From: Euleptes europaea
Taxonomy: Eukaryota > Chordata > Lepidosauria > Squamata > Sphaerodactylidae
Length of the DNA: 64,000 bases
Direction of reading: 5' to 3'
NCBI RefSeq assembly: GCF_029931775.1
Contig: NC_079321.1
Span: 16,016,501-16,080,500, forward strand
Positions 48,497-58,959 of this stretch are shown piece by piece. The notes below the pieces were generated by a model. It made no database searches. It was not told the DNA's origin and saw only the letters and a program-made list of their open reading frames with translations. A program made the position numbers and the translations under genes. Numbering within the stretch: the first letter of the stretch is position 1; each line of letters begins with the position of its first letter.

Positions 48497-51400
48497 GTAA
48501 TGTAAGAGGCGGGGGGGAAAGAAAGAAAGGAAGAAAGAAGGGAAAAAAGAAGGGGAAAAGGAAGGAAGGAAAGGAAGAAAGAAAGACACACGAGCCCAAG
48601 CCCGGCTTATAAGAACCAGCGTCTACACCACATGCTGGCGTGGCCAGGTCTTAAGCAAAATCTGTGTTGTTTTCCCCCTCTCTATTCCTGGGGAGGGGAG
48701 CCCTGGCTCAGCGGCAGAGCATCTGCTTGGCGTGCAGAAGGTCCCAGGTTCAATCCAGTTAAAGCAGTGGTTCCCAACCTTTTTTTGACCAGGGACCACT
48801 AGGACTTTTTTTGTTCGGTGCAGGGACCCCAAGGTTCCAAATAAAAATTCCGAGAATTTGCAAATAAACTTGAATCGTAACTGCAAGAGTCCAGTAGCAC
48901 CTTAAAGACTAACACCAATATTTTCTGGTAGGGTATGAGCTTTCGTGAGCCACAGCTCACTTCTTCAGATACAGCTGTATCTGAAGAAGTGAGCTGTGGC
49001 TCGCGAAAGCTCATACCCTACCAGAAAATATTTTTGTTAGTCTTTAAGGTGCTACTGGACTCTTGCCCTTTTTGACTACTGCAAACAGACTAACACGGCT
49101 ACCCACTGTGATTTAATCATAACTGTTAGTTAAACATTAAGCTTAGAATAATATTTGAATATATATATTTATAATAGAGAACTTTTAATTGAAAATGTTA
49201 ATTTATTATGGGTTTATAACTTTGTTTCGCGGACCTTAATTTAGTTCTCGGGGACCCCTGGGGGGCCGTGGACCCCCGCTTGGGAACCAGTGAGTTAAAG
49301 GGACCAGGCAAGGAGGTGATGTGAAAGACCCCTTGCCTGTGAGACCCTGGAGAGCCATGCAGAGGGGCTTTGGCTCAGTGGCAGCGCATCTGCTTGGCAT
49401 GCTGAAGGTCCCAGCTTCGATCCCCGGCAGCTTCAGTTCAAGGGACAAGGCAAGTAGGTGATGTGAACGACCGCTGCCTGGGAGCCCGGACGGGCTGTGG
49501 CTCAGTGGTAGAGCATCTGCTTGGCGTGCTGAAGGTCCCAGGTTCAATCCCCAGCATCTCCAGTTAAAGGGACCAGGCAAGGAGGTGATGTGAAAGACCC
49601 CTGCCTCTGAGACCCTGGAGAGCCGCTGCCGGTCTGAGTAATCAATACTGACTTGGATGGACCATGGTGTTCATGGTTTTTTTTTTTTTTAAATATTTTT
49701 GTTCGATTTTGTAGCACCCAGCCTGATGAAGCGTTCTGGTGAGCTTGGACCCTGTTATGGGTCACTGGGTTGTCCAAATCATAGGTATTACGTGGGCTGG
49801 CGTTTTTGGCTTTGGGGCCTTTGGTTGTAGATGAACCAGGCTGTGAACACAGCTTCCTAAAAGAAACGACCGGTTCTTTTCCATGTTAGTGTTGGGTGTG
49901 ATCTGGGTGGGGCTTTTCTACAAGGATCCCGTAGAAGGTGAGCTCACTGGTTTAAAAAAGCAGAGCTTGCATGGTTTTCTTTGAGGATGCAGCAGGCTGT
50001 GTTCTCCAGAAATGATTGGGTAGGACTCTGTCAGGTGGTGTGTGTGTAAAGTGCCGTCAAGTCGCAGCCGACTTATGGCAACCCCTTTTGGGGTTTTCAT
50101 GGCAAGAGACTCATAGAGGTGGTTTGCCAGTGCCTTCCTCTGCACAGCAACCCTGGACTTCCTTGGTGGGTCTCCCATCCAAATACTAACCAGGGCTGAC
50201 CCAGCTTAGCTTCTGAGATCTGACGAGATCAGGCTAGCCTGGGCCATCCAGGTCAGGGCTGCAGGTAGGGGAACTTAATTACATTTGGGAGTGGGGGTGG
50301 CCAAGCCAAATAAATTGAGAAAGCAAATGCCTATGAGAAGACTGACCAGGATTTTCAAGAGATGTACTAAGTTCGATCCCGACGGAAGTCGGTTTCAGGT
50401 GGCCGGCCCGAGGTTGACTCAGCCTTCCATCCTTTCGAAGTCGGGAAAATGAGTACCCGGCTTGCTGGGGGTAAAGTGTAGATCACTGGGGAAGGCCATG
50501 GCAAACCACTCTGAAAACATAGTCTGCCTAGGAAACGTTGGGATGTGACGTCACCCCATGGGTCAGTAATGACCTGATGCTTGCACCTTTACCTTTTTAA
50601 GTCACTATGAGTGGTTAGGTTGGTTAAGGTTTAATACACTGACCACGCAACGTCATTCCACTTTGTTATTGGCAACCTGTTGGACTTCTCTTTTAGGCTT
50701 ATTTCAATAACTTGTTGAAACGCATGCGCTACCACAGTTTCTCAACTGATCTGGAAAACAGCATTTCTGCTAATACTGTTTTCCACAGTATTGCCGGTTT
50801 GTTCTCTGTTTGGTAAAGGGTGTGTGTGTGTGGGGGGGGGGGGAACCTGATGCTAGAAGCCAGTTCTGTCCAAAAGTCCTTGAGTCAGCACCCGCCGTGT
50901 GCAGCTAGGCTGTATGGTCAGGTGCAACCTAGGAGTCATGTGCCTGAGCCAGATGAGTCCAGGGGAAAAACGCTTCTCTCTGTCTTGCTGTTTGTTTCTG
51001 TAAAATAGGGATAACGATTTTTACCTGTTTTGGAAAGTGCTTTAATTTCCACAAACAAAAATGATATTTCTAGAAAGAATTGGAAAGGTATATGGACAAC
51101 ATTGAACTTTCTGGCATGCACACGTTCTCTCTCTCTCTCTCTCTCTCCTTCTCTCCACACAATTCCTCTCGTGAGGGCCGGGCGATTCGGTGTCAGATGA
51201 AACTGTAAATTTTCACCTGCCCTGCCACAATGCAGACCTTTTACCCATAGGAGTGCGTGGGGAGCGTTTTTCTTCGAAGTGAGCAAGTTATGGGGTGTTC
51301 TTGGGGAACTCACTGAGTCAGGGGCAAGTACTGTAAGGAATCTTAACCAAATCAGTGAGTAGCTGTCAGCTTATGGTGGGAATGTTGCCTTCTTTCAAGC

Positions 51401-54400
51401 TGCAAAGTTGCTCTAACTCGTGGCCTCGAATAGGCTTGGGTACTTCAAATATAGCAGATGTTTCATGTCTTAACTAAATTTTATCTTACTTTGTGCTATT
51501 TTCAGGGGCAGGCCTAACCTCTGCTTAGTTATAATAACAACTAGGGGTCTCATTTAGGTCAACAGAAAACAATGGAATCCTTTACAGCACTTTGGTTCTC
51601 GTGGGTTATCCGGGCTGTGTGACCGTGGTCTTGGTATTTTCTTTCCTGACGTTTCGCCAGCAGCTGTGGCCGGCAGCTTCAGAGGAGTCACACTGAAGGA
51701 CAGTGTCTCTCAGTGTCAAGGGTGTAGGAAGAGTAATATATAGTCAGAAAGGGGTTGGGTTTGAGCTGAACCGTTGTCCTGCAAAAAGTATCAAAGGTCA
51801 TGTGCTAACCATTGTCCTGTAAGTATCAAGACCATGTGCTAATGAGGGTGTGGGATGTTAATGTGGAACCATTGTATCCTGAAGTGATCAGTTAATGTGT
51901 GAAATCCAAAGCTAATCTGCATGGCTATTGTGGACTGTAGTCTTTGTTAGTCTGGAGGTTTTCAGGACAGTTCCATTTGTGGGAGGAAAAAAGCCATAGA
52001 GACTGGTATGGTGTGGTGGTTTGACTAGGAATGGAGTGGCACAGATTCCTATCTCCACTAAGCTGTGAAGCTCACTGGATGATCTTAGGCCAGTTACTGT
52101 CTTGCTCAGGGTGGTTGTTAGTAGTAGATGGAGAAGGGGAGAACCACCTATGTCAACCCGAGTTCCTTAGAGGAAGGGCAGGATAAAAAAGTAACAGACG
52201 GATCAGTTGATGTCTGAATTAGACCCTGTCTTTCTTGCTAGGCCTTACTTTTCCTCTGTGGTTCACTCCGGTGACAATAAAGGCTGAGGCAAGAGCTGGC
52301 CCTTGTGGTCTAAAGGCTGCAATGCTCTCTCTAGCACAGGTCGTAATCTGAAGGAGTGGTTGAAGGAGCAGTTCTGTGATCATCCAATTGAGCACTGTCA
52401 GGACACCCGACTGCACGATGCCGCCTACACGGGGGACCTGCCAACCATTCAAAAGCTGTTGCAGGAAGACAGCTTCCAGAGGTAAATCCTAATTTTACTG
52501 AATTTCGCCCCTAAATATGGCAATAATCCCACTCTCTTTCTTCTCCCAGCAGATAGTTTAAAAACATGGCCTGAGAATGGTGCAATAACGGCAAGATGTA
52601 ATGTCCTAGACTTAGCCGAGACACAAGGGCGCTACAATAAAATTATTGCAGAAGAACAAAAATGCCCATTTTGTCGGGATCAAATAGACTCCCTAGCCCA
52701 CATTGTTTTAGCTAGCATGTCCACAAAATAATATTGCATGAAATAAATATATCAGTCCCTGGATAAAACAGCTAAAGATGCTTTCTGAGCCTAACTGGCC
52801 TGAAATTCCCCTGATCCTAGCTGGACTGCTTTTTAAAAAATCAGTGTAACATTTGCTACTTTCCAGTCCTCCAATACAGAGGGTGACTTTGGTGATAGTT
52901 TACATATACTGATTAGTATATATTAAAAAAACCCCAAACAGTTTCACATTTGGGTTCTCTCAGAACCCATGGGTGTATGCCATCCAGACCTGAATTTCAC
53001 AGGCTGAAAGTAAGGGACATTGATGAATAATTTGCTGTGTTCCTTTTATGCCTTCTTCAGTCGCATCAATGAGAAATCTGTGTGGTGTTGCGGTTGGCTG
53101 CCCTGTACACCCCTGCGGATTGCTGCCACAGCAGGGCACGGACATTGTGTGAACTTCCTTATCCAGAAAGGGGCAGAAATAGATCTTGTAGATGTGAAGG
53201 GACAAACTGCTCTCTATGTCGCTGTCGTGCACGGCCACCTCGAATGTGTGCGGATCCTTCTGGAAGCCAGAGCTGACCCCAATGGGAGCCATCACCACCG
53301 CAGCACACCTGTGTACCATGCAGCCCGTGTGGGAAGAGCTGACATCCTGAGAGAACTAATAAAGTAAGTAGAGACTGGTGTTACTCCCTGGTTCTGGAGC
53401 CAGTAGCCTGTCAAAAGGATATAATACATTTGTGGCAGAAAGAATCTGTCAGGTACCAACAGTTGTCAATTGGTAGGCAGAGACAAGGTGAAGGGAGGGG
53501 GAAGGCCAGCAGGTGGAGGAGCTGTAGCTCAGTGGAAGGTCCCAGGTTCAATCCCTTGCATAGCTGTAAGGTCCCAGGTTCAATCCCTTGCATAGCTGTA
53601 ATATAAGACTTGGATTTAAGAGGGATCACATGTTATAGTTGATAGAGTAACCAATGTATATTGGTCCATATTTGAAGGACTGTCTCTTTCCATATGTCCC
53701 CATTCACCAACTACAGTCTTCAAGCAGCCATCTGTTGGCAATACCATCACTTAGGGTGGCTCATCTGGCTTCAACCAGAGCCCGGGCCTTTTCCATAATG
53801 GCTCCTTTTCCATAATGTGGAATGGGCTCCCTGAAGAGATATGGGGTGGCCCTTCTTTGTAGATCTTTAGGAGGCGCTGCAGGGCTTGCTTGTTTGCCAG
53901 GGCTTTTGAGGGGGTTTGACTGGCAGGTATCTTTTATGCGGAGAGATTTGTGGTTTGTTGTTTTGGTTTTAACTAGAAATAAATTTTAACAAATGTTGTA
54001 AACACCCTTGAACCATGAGGACAGGCAGGGTATATTTTTTCAAAAAAAAAAAAAGATGCTTAGGGATTGGATTGTGTGGCTGCTTTGGTTCAGGGAGAGG
54101 GCTCTGCAGTTGTCTGGACTTCAGTGGAGCTGCCATAACTGTTTCCCAGTGAGCATTTGTTGGGAATTAGTCTACGAGTTTTGCCTCTGCCAGGATTACA
54201 GAAAGAGTTAAATGTTTGTGTTTCTGTTTGCATTGACTAAAGGGGATGGTGCTAGCCACTTGTCAGTTGGTCAGAGAGCTATTTGGTCAAGAGCTGTTGG
54301 TCATGTGATGTTCTGGCGTGATCTTAGAAGCTTCAGTTGAACTGCCGTTTTGGTTAAGCTGAGACTGTTTCTTTACTGTGCTTTAAGCCTTAGAGCCTGT

Positions 54401-57400
54401 TAGCCACGTGCTGACAAGAGTTTAGGAAACGAATTGTAGTTATGAGTTATTGATATATATTCCAAGTTTACCCTCTTTTGATTAGTAAACCTCTATGTTT
54501 TGTGAAGGAAAGCAACGTGTCTTGAATCTTTGTGTGTGTGTCTAATTTATGATCCGCAAGGTCACGATTTATCGCAATCTATCTCAACAGCATTTGCTTT
54601 CCCTTTCTCTTCAGGTATGGTGCCAATGTGGATGTGAATTACCACGTGACCTCAGTGATCCCTAGCCCTTCGGTCAGACCACTGACATCCCTGGTGGTTT
54701 GCCCTTTGTATATTAGTGCAGCCTATCACAACCTACAATGCTTCAAGGTGCTGCTGGAAGCAGGAGCCAACCCAGATTTTAACTGCTGCGGTCCGGTAAA
54801 CATCCAGAACTTCTCCAGAGGCTCTGCGGTGTGCATAATGGATGCTGTCTTACGACACGGCTGTGACAAGGCCTTCGTCAGCCTCTTGATTGACTTTGGT
54901 GCCAACCTGAATCTGGTGAAATGGGAGAACCTTGAAGAAGGAGTTCCAGGAAGGATCAGAGTGAACTCAGAAGGCATGCAAATATTCAAAGAAGCCAGAA
55001 GTAAGTGAAAGAGATTTGGGGACATTTGCTTCTGAGCCTTGTAAATGTTGCACTCAGCATGAGGAATGTATTACTATTAATTTATCTAATTCTCAATGTG
55101 GACAAATCTGTGGATACTTAAATCCAGAGACTGGAGCCATTAACAGACAAGACAGCTTTTTCTACAAACCTGAGAAAAGCTCCAGGTCTGCAAAATAATC
55201 TGAAATCTCAAAAATAGGTTGGGAGTTTTAAGAAAACCCTAAGTAACAGAAGCAGCACCTGTAGCTTTAAGAAACAAATGTCCTCAGTGACCATTGTGAG
55301 ACAACCACACAGGCCTTAGTTTCTGTCAGTAAAAGGCAGGAGCAGGGGGCAGGGATGTTTTGGTCTTTGAGGGAGGACTCATCGGGGCCAGGCCTGACAG
55401 CAACAACCAGGAATTTGCTACCAGGCAACTTGTATGATTCACCCAGGCCCAGCTGCTTGCTACTGTTCACCAGCTGTCACCCCACAAACGCCAGTGTTGT
55501 GTAGTGGTTAGAGTTTCAGATTAGGATCTGGGAGACCCGGGTTCAAATGACCCCTTTGCCATAAAAGCTATCTGGGTAACCTTGGACCAGTTACACGTTC
55601 TCAGCATAACTTACTTCACAGAGTTGTTGTGAGGATTAAATGGAGGAGAGGAGAATGATGTAAGCTGCTTTGGGTCCCCATTGTAGAGAGAGGTGGGATA
55701 TAAATGAAATAATTAATATAGCTGATAATAGGTAGGTTGCTGGGTGGGTAAGGAAGAAAGAAGGGAGAAAGATGAGGGGTTGCCAAGAGGAGGGAAATAG
55801 GAAATAGTGTGTGGAGGAAGATACAGGGAAAAATGAGGTGCCCCCTGCAATTCCTTTCAGGCTCCATACTGTGCACCTGGTAACTTCCAGGGTAGAGGCT
55901 GTCATGGGCAGGGAAGCTGAAGACAGGGTCGCAGGTAAAGGTAGGTTGGCTAGTGGGCAGGAAGAAGAGAAGAAAGCAGGAAAATATAATATATTGGAAC
56001 TTTCAGTTCTTTCCAGTATAACCCCAAGGCTTTTAACAGTCCCTTCATCAATTTGCCTGGTATAAACTTACAATCATACAGTTGGAAGGGACCACCAGGG
56101 CCATCAAGTCCAACCCCCTGCACAATGCAGGAAATTCACAACTACCTCCCCCCTCCACACCCCTAGTGACCAGAAGATGGCCAAGATGCCCTCCCTCTCA
56201 TCATCTGCCTAAGGTCACAGAATCAGCATTGCTGACAGATGGCCATCTAACCTTTTCTTAAAAACCTCCAGGGAAGGAGAGCTTACCACCTCCCGAGGAA
56301 TCCTGTTCCACTGAGGAACTGCTCTAACTGTTAGAGAATTCTTCCTAATGTCTAGACGGAAACTCTTTTGATTTAATTTCAACCTGTTGGTTCTGGTCCG
56401 ACCTTCTGGGGCAACAAGTAGCAACTTGTGGGGCTTTCGGTGCCAGGTGCTTATTTACCCAGGCATTTTGTTGAGTTGGTTTCTGCTTACCCGAAAGCAT
56501 TGTTATCATTTTTACCACACTGTTTTATTGCTATCTTAATTATTTTATTGTGCTGTATACAGTAAGCTACCTTGTGGTTTGAAAACTGCCTTAAGAGCAT
56601 GTGTTGGCTGAGGAATGTAACAGACAAATTTTAAAAATTAATAAATCTTGCGGGAGGGAGAAATGTTGGTGTGGAGTGCAATCCGCTGTGCACTTTACTT
56701 AGGATTTATTGTATCTGTACTGTGGTACTTATTGGTAAGTAAAAAAAGCACTGAGTAAACAGATTTGATAGTACAAGCTATCAAAATCAGGACCTTTCTC
56801 TCTTATGACTGTCTTCTAAGTATATGTTCTGAGATGATAGGGTTGCCAGCTCCGGGTTGGGGTATACCTGGAGATTTTAGGGGTGGAGCCTGAGGAGGGG
56901 AGGGGCTTCAATGGGGTATAATGCCATAGAGTCCACCTTCCAAAGCAGCCATTTTCTCCAGGGGAACTGAGCTCCATAGTCTGGAGATTAATTATAATTC
57001 TATGAGAACTCCAGGTAGGGTTGCCAGCTCTGGGAAGAGAAATACCAGGAGATTTGGAGCCTGAGGAGGGGCGGGGAGGGGAGGGATTGTAACAGTACAG
57101 TGCTATAGAGTCCACCTTGCAAAGCAGTCATTTTCTCCAGGGGAACTGATCTCCGTCACCGGGAGATCAGTTGTAATCCCAAAAGATCTCCAGCCGCCAC
57201 TTGGAGATTGCCAGTCCTATGACAGCCCCATTGCTGGTTAAATAAGTTGGTTGTGTAAGATTGAAGACTCACCCTAGCAGCTAGTAGGTTCAGGGAAGCT
57301 TGGAACATTCTCCAAGGAACTCCACAGTAACATCTGTGCAGAATAAACATTTACTGGGCATAAGCCACTGGTATGGATAGGGCAGGCTCGATTTCTGTCC

Positions 57401-57586
57401 TCCCAAGTTCTTTCTTCAACATTCTCATTGTCTGGTGCTGGTTTCGTTTCAGGTTGTCCCAGAAGATTGATGGCTCAGTGCCGTGTGGCAGTGCGGAGAT
57501 GTCTTGGCAAATGCCGACTGCATCTAATATCTGCTCTTCCTGTTCCAGACCCTATTAAGAGATTTTTACTTCATGAACAACAGTGA
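48400..57586 (+). CDS. ASB1: ASB1 (ankyrin repeat and SOCS box 1), whole gene span of 5 coding exons
   Basis: ASB1 is the substrate-binding subunit of an ECS-type (Elongin B/C, Cullin-5) ubiquitin ligase. The five exons join to 1062 nt: 353 residues and a stop; human is 335. Residues 1-32 (Ala/Gly/Pro/Ser-rich) are poorly conserved, then GRNLKEWLKEQFCDHP matches human. Ankyrin repeats lie at about 54-83, 96-128, 129-161, 162-191, 210-240 and 251-285. The C-terminal SOCS box (about 310-353) contains the BC-box pattern LMAQCRVAVRR and the Cul5-box LPVPDP, ending IKRFLLHEQQ. All junctions are GT-AG and phases fit. The frame is intact. Start is the ATG at 48400, in a CpG-rich context. Confidence 0.96.
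48512..48595 (+). repeat. Purine (GAAA/GGAA) simple repeat
   Basis: Nearly pure G/A on the plus strand, 15 bp after ASB1 exon 1. Confidence 0.9.
48765..49292. mobile_element. hAT-like non-autonomous transposon, itself split by a PLE
   Basis: Ends CAGTGGTTCCCAACC and GGGAACCAGTG; perfect 8-bp target duplication AGTTAAAG at 48757-48764 and 49293-49300. Only non-coding sequence. Interrupted at 48884-49114. Confidence 0.9.
48884..49114. mobile_element. Penelope-like element (family C), palindrome with two hammerhead motifs
   Basis: Arms 48883-48974 and 48975-49066 are 92-bp inverted copies meeting at ACAGCTGT, followed by a tail ending ACACGGCTACCCACTGTG. An 11-bp near-repeat AATC(G/A)TAACTG (48873-48883 and 49115-49125) looks like its target duplication. 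Hammerhead cores: plus 48977-49016, minus 48933-48972, both with GUAU/AUAC stem I, GUGAGC-type stem II, GAAA and GCUC. Confidence 0.8.
49361..49682 (+). mobile_element. Two further tandem S2 SINE units
   Basis: GGCTTTGGCTCAGTGGCAGC (from 49365) and GGGCTGTGGCTCAGTGGTAG (from 49493) start two head-to-tail units, making an array of three with the split copy before them. The last ends with a T-run at 49677-49690. Confidence 0.85.
50035..50270 (-). mobile_element. 5S rRNA-derived SINE
   Basis: On the minus strand CAGATCTCAGAAGCTAAGCTG...TGGTTAGTATTTGGATGGGA tracks 5S rRNA positions through box C, followed by a tail with GACTTGACGGCACTTTACAC. Intron 1 of ASB1. Confidence 0.88.
50370..50612 (+). 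mobile_element. tRNA-derived SINE (S3), 5'-truncated
   Basis: GTTCGATCCCGACGGAAGTC to GCTTGCACCTTTACCTTTTT. Same family as 20086-20385. Confidence 0.85.
51124..51160 (+). repeat. (CT)n microsatellite
   Basis: About 12 CT units in ASB1 intron 1. Confidence 0.9.
51596..51990 (-). mobile_element. Penelope-like element (family A), single-ended
   Basis: GGTTATCCGGGCTGTGTGAC start, reverse hammerhead region at 51648-51692, then the family's internal sequence shared with 3430-3545 and beyond. The core departs from the consensus and is probably inactive. Confidence 0.65.
52005..52200 (+). mobile_element. Old tRNA-derived SINE
   Basis: GGTATGGTGTGGTGGTTTGA head, GGATGATCTTAGGCCAGTTA body, GGGCAGGATAAAAAAG tail. 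Diverged; 140 bp before exon 2. Confidence 0.6.
52340..52481 (+). CDS. ASB1: ASB1 coding exon 2
   Basis: Residues 33-80, RNLKEWLKEQFCDHPIEHC then the first ankyrin repeat DTRLHDAAYTGDLPTIQKLL. Acceptor CTAGCACAG; end phase 2. Confidence 0.96.
52560..52830 (+). mobile_element. LINE C-terminal fragment
   Basis: Encodes EEQKCPFCRDQIDSLAHIVL, the CxxC...HxxxxC finger of the same LINE family as 28380 and 39060. In ASB1 intron 2. Confidence 0.75.
53061..53363 (+). CDS. ASB1: ASB1 coding exon 3
   Basis: Residues 80-181, SRINEKSVWCCGWLPCTPLR, then ankyrin repeats 2-4 (VDVKGQTALYVAVVHGHLE; RSTPVYHAARVGRADI). End phase 2, donor GTAAGT. Confidence 0.97.
53515..53612 (+). mobile_element. S2 SINE scrap with internal 35-bp direct repeat
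   Basis: AGGAGCTGTAGCTCAGTGGA head, then AAGGTCCCAGGTTCAATCCC plus TTGCATAGCTGT twice in tandem (53535 and 53569). In ASB1 intron 3. Confidence 0.7.
53745..54045 (+). mobile_element. LINE 3' end, decayed
   Basis: GAATGGGCTCCCTGAAGAGAT and GAGGACAGGCAGGGTATATT match LINE 3' ends of the type at 33785. In intron 3. Confidence 0.5.
54060..54600. other. Unassigned sequence, faintly LTR-like
   Basis: Ends with TAGTAAACCTCTATG and a GT-rich stretch, a layout seen in solo LTRs, but no terminal repeat or target duplication seen. Kept as unassigned. Confidence 0.2.
54615..55000 (+). CDS. ASB1: ASB1 coding exon 4
   Basis: Residues 181-310, YGANVDVNYH, LTSLVVCPLYISAAYHNLQC, MDAVLRHGCDKAFVSLLIDF and QIFKEARS. 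Matches the human region through the last ankyrin repeat. End phase 1. Confidence 0.97.
55495..55720 (+). mobile_element. tRNA-derived SINE (Sauria-like)
   Basis: GTGTTGTGTAGTGGTTAGAG head, box B CGGGTTCAAATGA, and tail GGTGGGATATAAATGAAATA. The tail is typical of Bov-B-mobilised squamate SINEs. In intron 4. Confidence 0.7.
56068..56430 (-). mobile_element. CR1 LINE 3' end
   Basis: Reverse copy of the 1690-2205 subfamily: the minus strand encodes LNQKSFRLDIRKNSLTVRAV and ends in AATCATACAG-type tail. In intron 4. Confidence 0.9.
56838..57218 (-). mobile_element. Two adjacent hAT-like M1 elements
   Basis: TAGGGTTGCCAGCTCC at 56838 and again at 57015 start two reverse M1 copies in the same orientation; the second ends GGAGATTGCCAGTCCTA. 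About 230 bp before ASB1 exon 5. Confidence 0.8.
57453..57586 (+). CDS. ASB1: ASB1 coding exon 5, SOCS box and stop
   Basis: Residues 310-353 in the phase-1 continuation: CPRRLMAQCRVAVRRCLGKC, then HLISALPVPDPIKRFLLHE and a TGA. Another frame is open over the same bases but only this one matches the SOCS box. Confidence 0.96.
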
Positions 57587-58040
57587 GATCTAGATGTCCA
57601 TTTGGGAGGACTGTTTTCTTTCTTTGCTTTTTCTTTAAAGACATCTGGTGAAAACGGGAAGCTTTCTAGTGCTGTTCAACAGTATATAGTATTTGAGTAA
57701 TATGTTACCTTCACTACTTAATCCTTCCAGTTTGCACAGTGGATTTCAGCAATGTTAATTCCTGCTGAATCTGATACAGCTTGATCATTTCATGAGCAAG
57801 ATGTCTGTATAACGTGACCTAGACTGGTATTTATTATTTATTTATTTATTTTTAAATGTCTAGCTTGCAGTTCCTTGGCAGGGCAAGTTACTGTTTTACA
57901 CAACGGAAAGTCATTCTGATTTCCGGAGGGTCACAAGGGATGTGGGGAGAGAAAAGGTGAAGTGTGGTAATTAATTAAAGATGAATGGAACTGTTTATGT
58001 GAAACTGTCTGAACTGGCAAATAACATAAAATAAAACAAT
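57587..58040 (+). other. ASB1: Probable start of the ASB1 3' UTR
   Basis: Repeat-free AT-rich sequence follows the stop, with an AATAAA signal at 58030-58035. The UTR may extend further. Confidence 0.45.
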
Positions 58041-58337
58041 TAAAACATCATTAAAAAGGTTAAAGCAGCTTGTCCAAATCATCTGGCCTCACCAACTGAA
58101 ACTCATCACACTGTGTTCCAGTGGCGTCTCCTGAGATTGAGTGGGGAGTCCAAGTCAAAGTAGATCCAAATGATTTTGTACACAAAATGTTTAAATACTG
58201 AGTCACAATAAGCCTGTATCATTTCTCTATCTACATTCTTAGGGAACTGCAATACAAGCCTCCTCACAACCCGAAAATGCTCTGCTGGACATAGCTGCCT
58301 GTAGATGCGAGGAAGGCAGGAGCCTGCTTCCCTGCCC

Positions 58338-58556
58338 AAGTGTGTATGTGAAGTGCCATCAAGTCGCAGCCGACTTATGGCAACCCTGTTGGGTTTTCAG
58401 GGCAAGAAACTAACATTTGCCATTGCCTGCCTCTGCATAACAACCCTGGCATTCCTGGGTGGTCCCCCATCCAAGTATTAACCAGGGCCGATGCTGCTTA
58501 GCTTCTGAGATCTGAGTAGATCAGGCTAGCCTGGGCCATCCAGAAGGTGTGATCGT
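58338..58556 (-). mobile_element. 5S rRNA-derived SINE
   Basis: On the minus strand AGAAGCTAAGCAGCATCGGC and GTTAATACTTGGATGGGGG follow 5S rRNA; tail with GACTTGATGGCACTTCACAT. Confidence 0.88.
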
Positions 58557-58795
58557 TCATTCATTCATGTTCAGTCACATTGGTGCCCTGACCATTTCCC
58601 CAGATGCCTCATCACTCCTTAGGGACGCTTCACCAGCATCTTTTAGACACCTTCTGGGACTTTGCTCACTTAAGCCTGTATTCTAGTGACAAGTAAACTG
58701 GACTGGCAACACCTCTTGTCAGATACTAAGAGCATCTGCTCCCCATTTCACCTGGGTTTCCCCCCTTCAATTCTTTTTGCTGGTATTTATTTAAG

Positions 58796-58952
58796 GCACT
58801 TTCATACATCCTGAATAATGCACTTTCAATCCACTATCAATGTACTTTGCAGCTGGATTTTACTGTTTGAAATGGCAAAATCCACTAGCAAACAATCATT
58901 AAAGTGGATTGAAAGTGCATTATTCAGACTGTGTGAAAGTGGTATTTGTCTT
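58796..58952. mobile_element. Palindromic short TIR element
   Basis: Ends GCACTTTCA and TGAAAGTG-type, with inner arms GAATAATGCACTTTCAATCC and GGATTGAAAGTGCATTATTC as exact reverse complements. About 157 bp; could fold as a long hairpin. No coding content. Confidence 0.7.
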
Positions 58953-58959
58953 TCTGTTT

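Larger units (their letters stand above)
48690..49360 (+). mobile_element. tRNA-derived SINE (S2), split by an hAT-like insertion
   Basis: Head GAGCCCTGGCTCAGCGGCAG, box B GGTTCAATCC, then interrupted within AGTTAAAG. The SINE resumes at 49293 with AGTTAAAGGGACCAGGCAAG. Removing 48765-49292 and one duplication restores a normal S2 body. Confidence 0.9.

Noticed and set aside
48690-49570. tRNA genes (box A and B present)
   Set aside because: Heads belong to SINEs with long non-tRNA bodies and many family copies.
49726-49760. CTGATGAAG as a further hammerhead
   Set aside because: No GAAA block or pairing stem II follows; looks like another repeat.
50165-50260. 5S rRNA gene
   Set aside because: Diverged, fused to a SINE tail and repeated at 6355 and 58338.
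54060-54600. Solo LTR
   Set aside because: No terminal TG...CA pair or target duplication could be shown.
57373-57558. Open frame through ASB1 exon 5 reading QKIDGSVPCGSAEM
   Set aside because: Wrong phase; the SOCS box is in another frame that fits the exon 4 donor.
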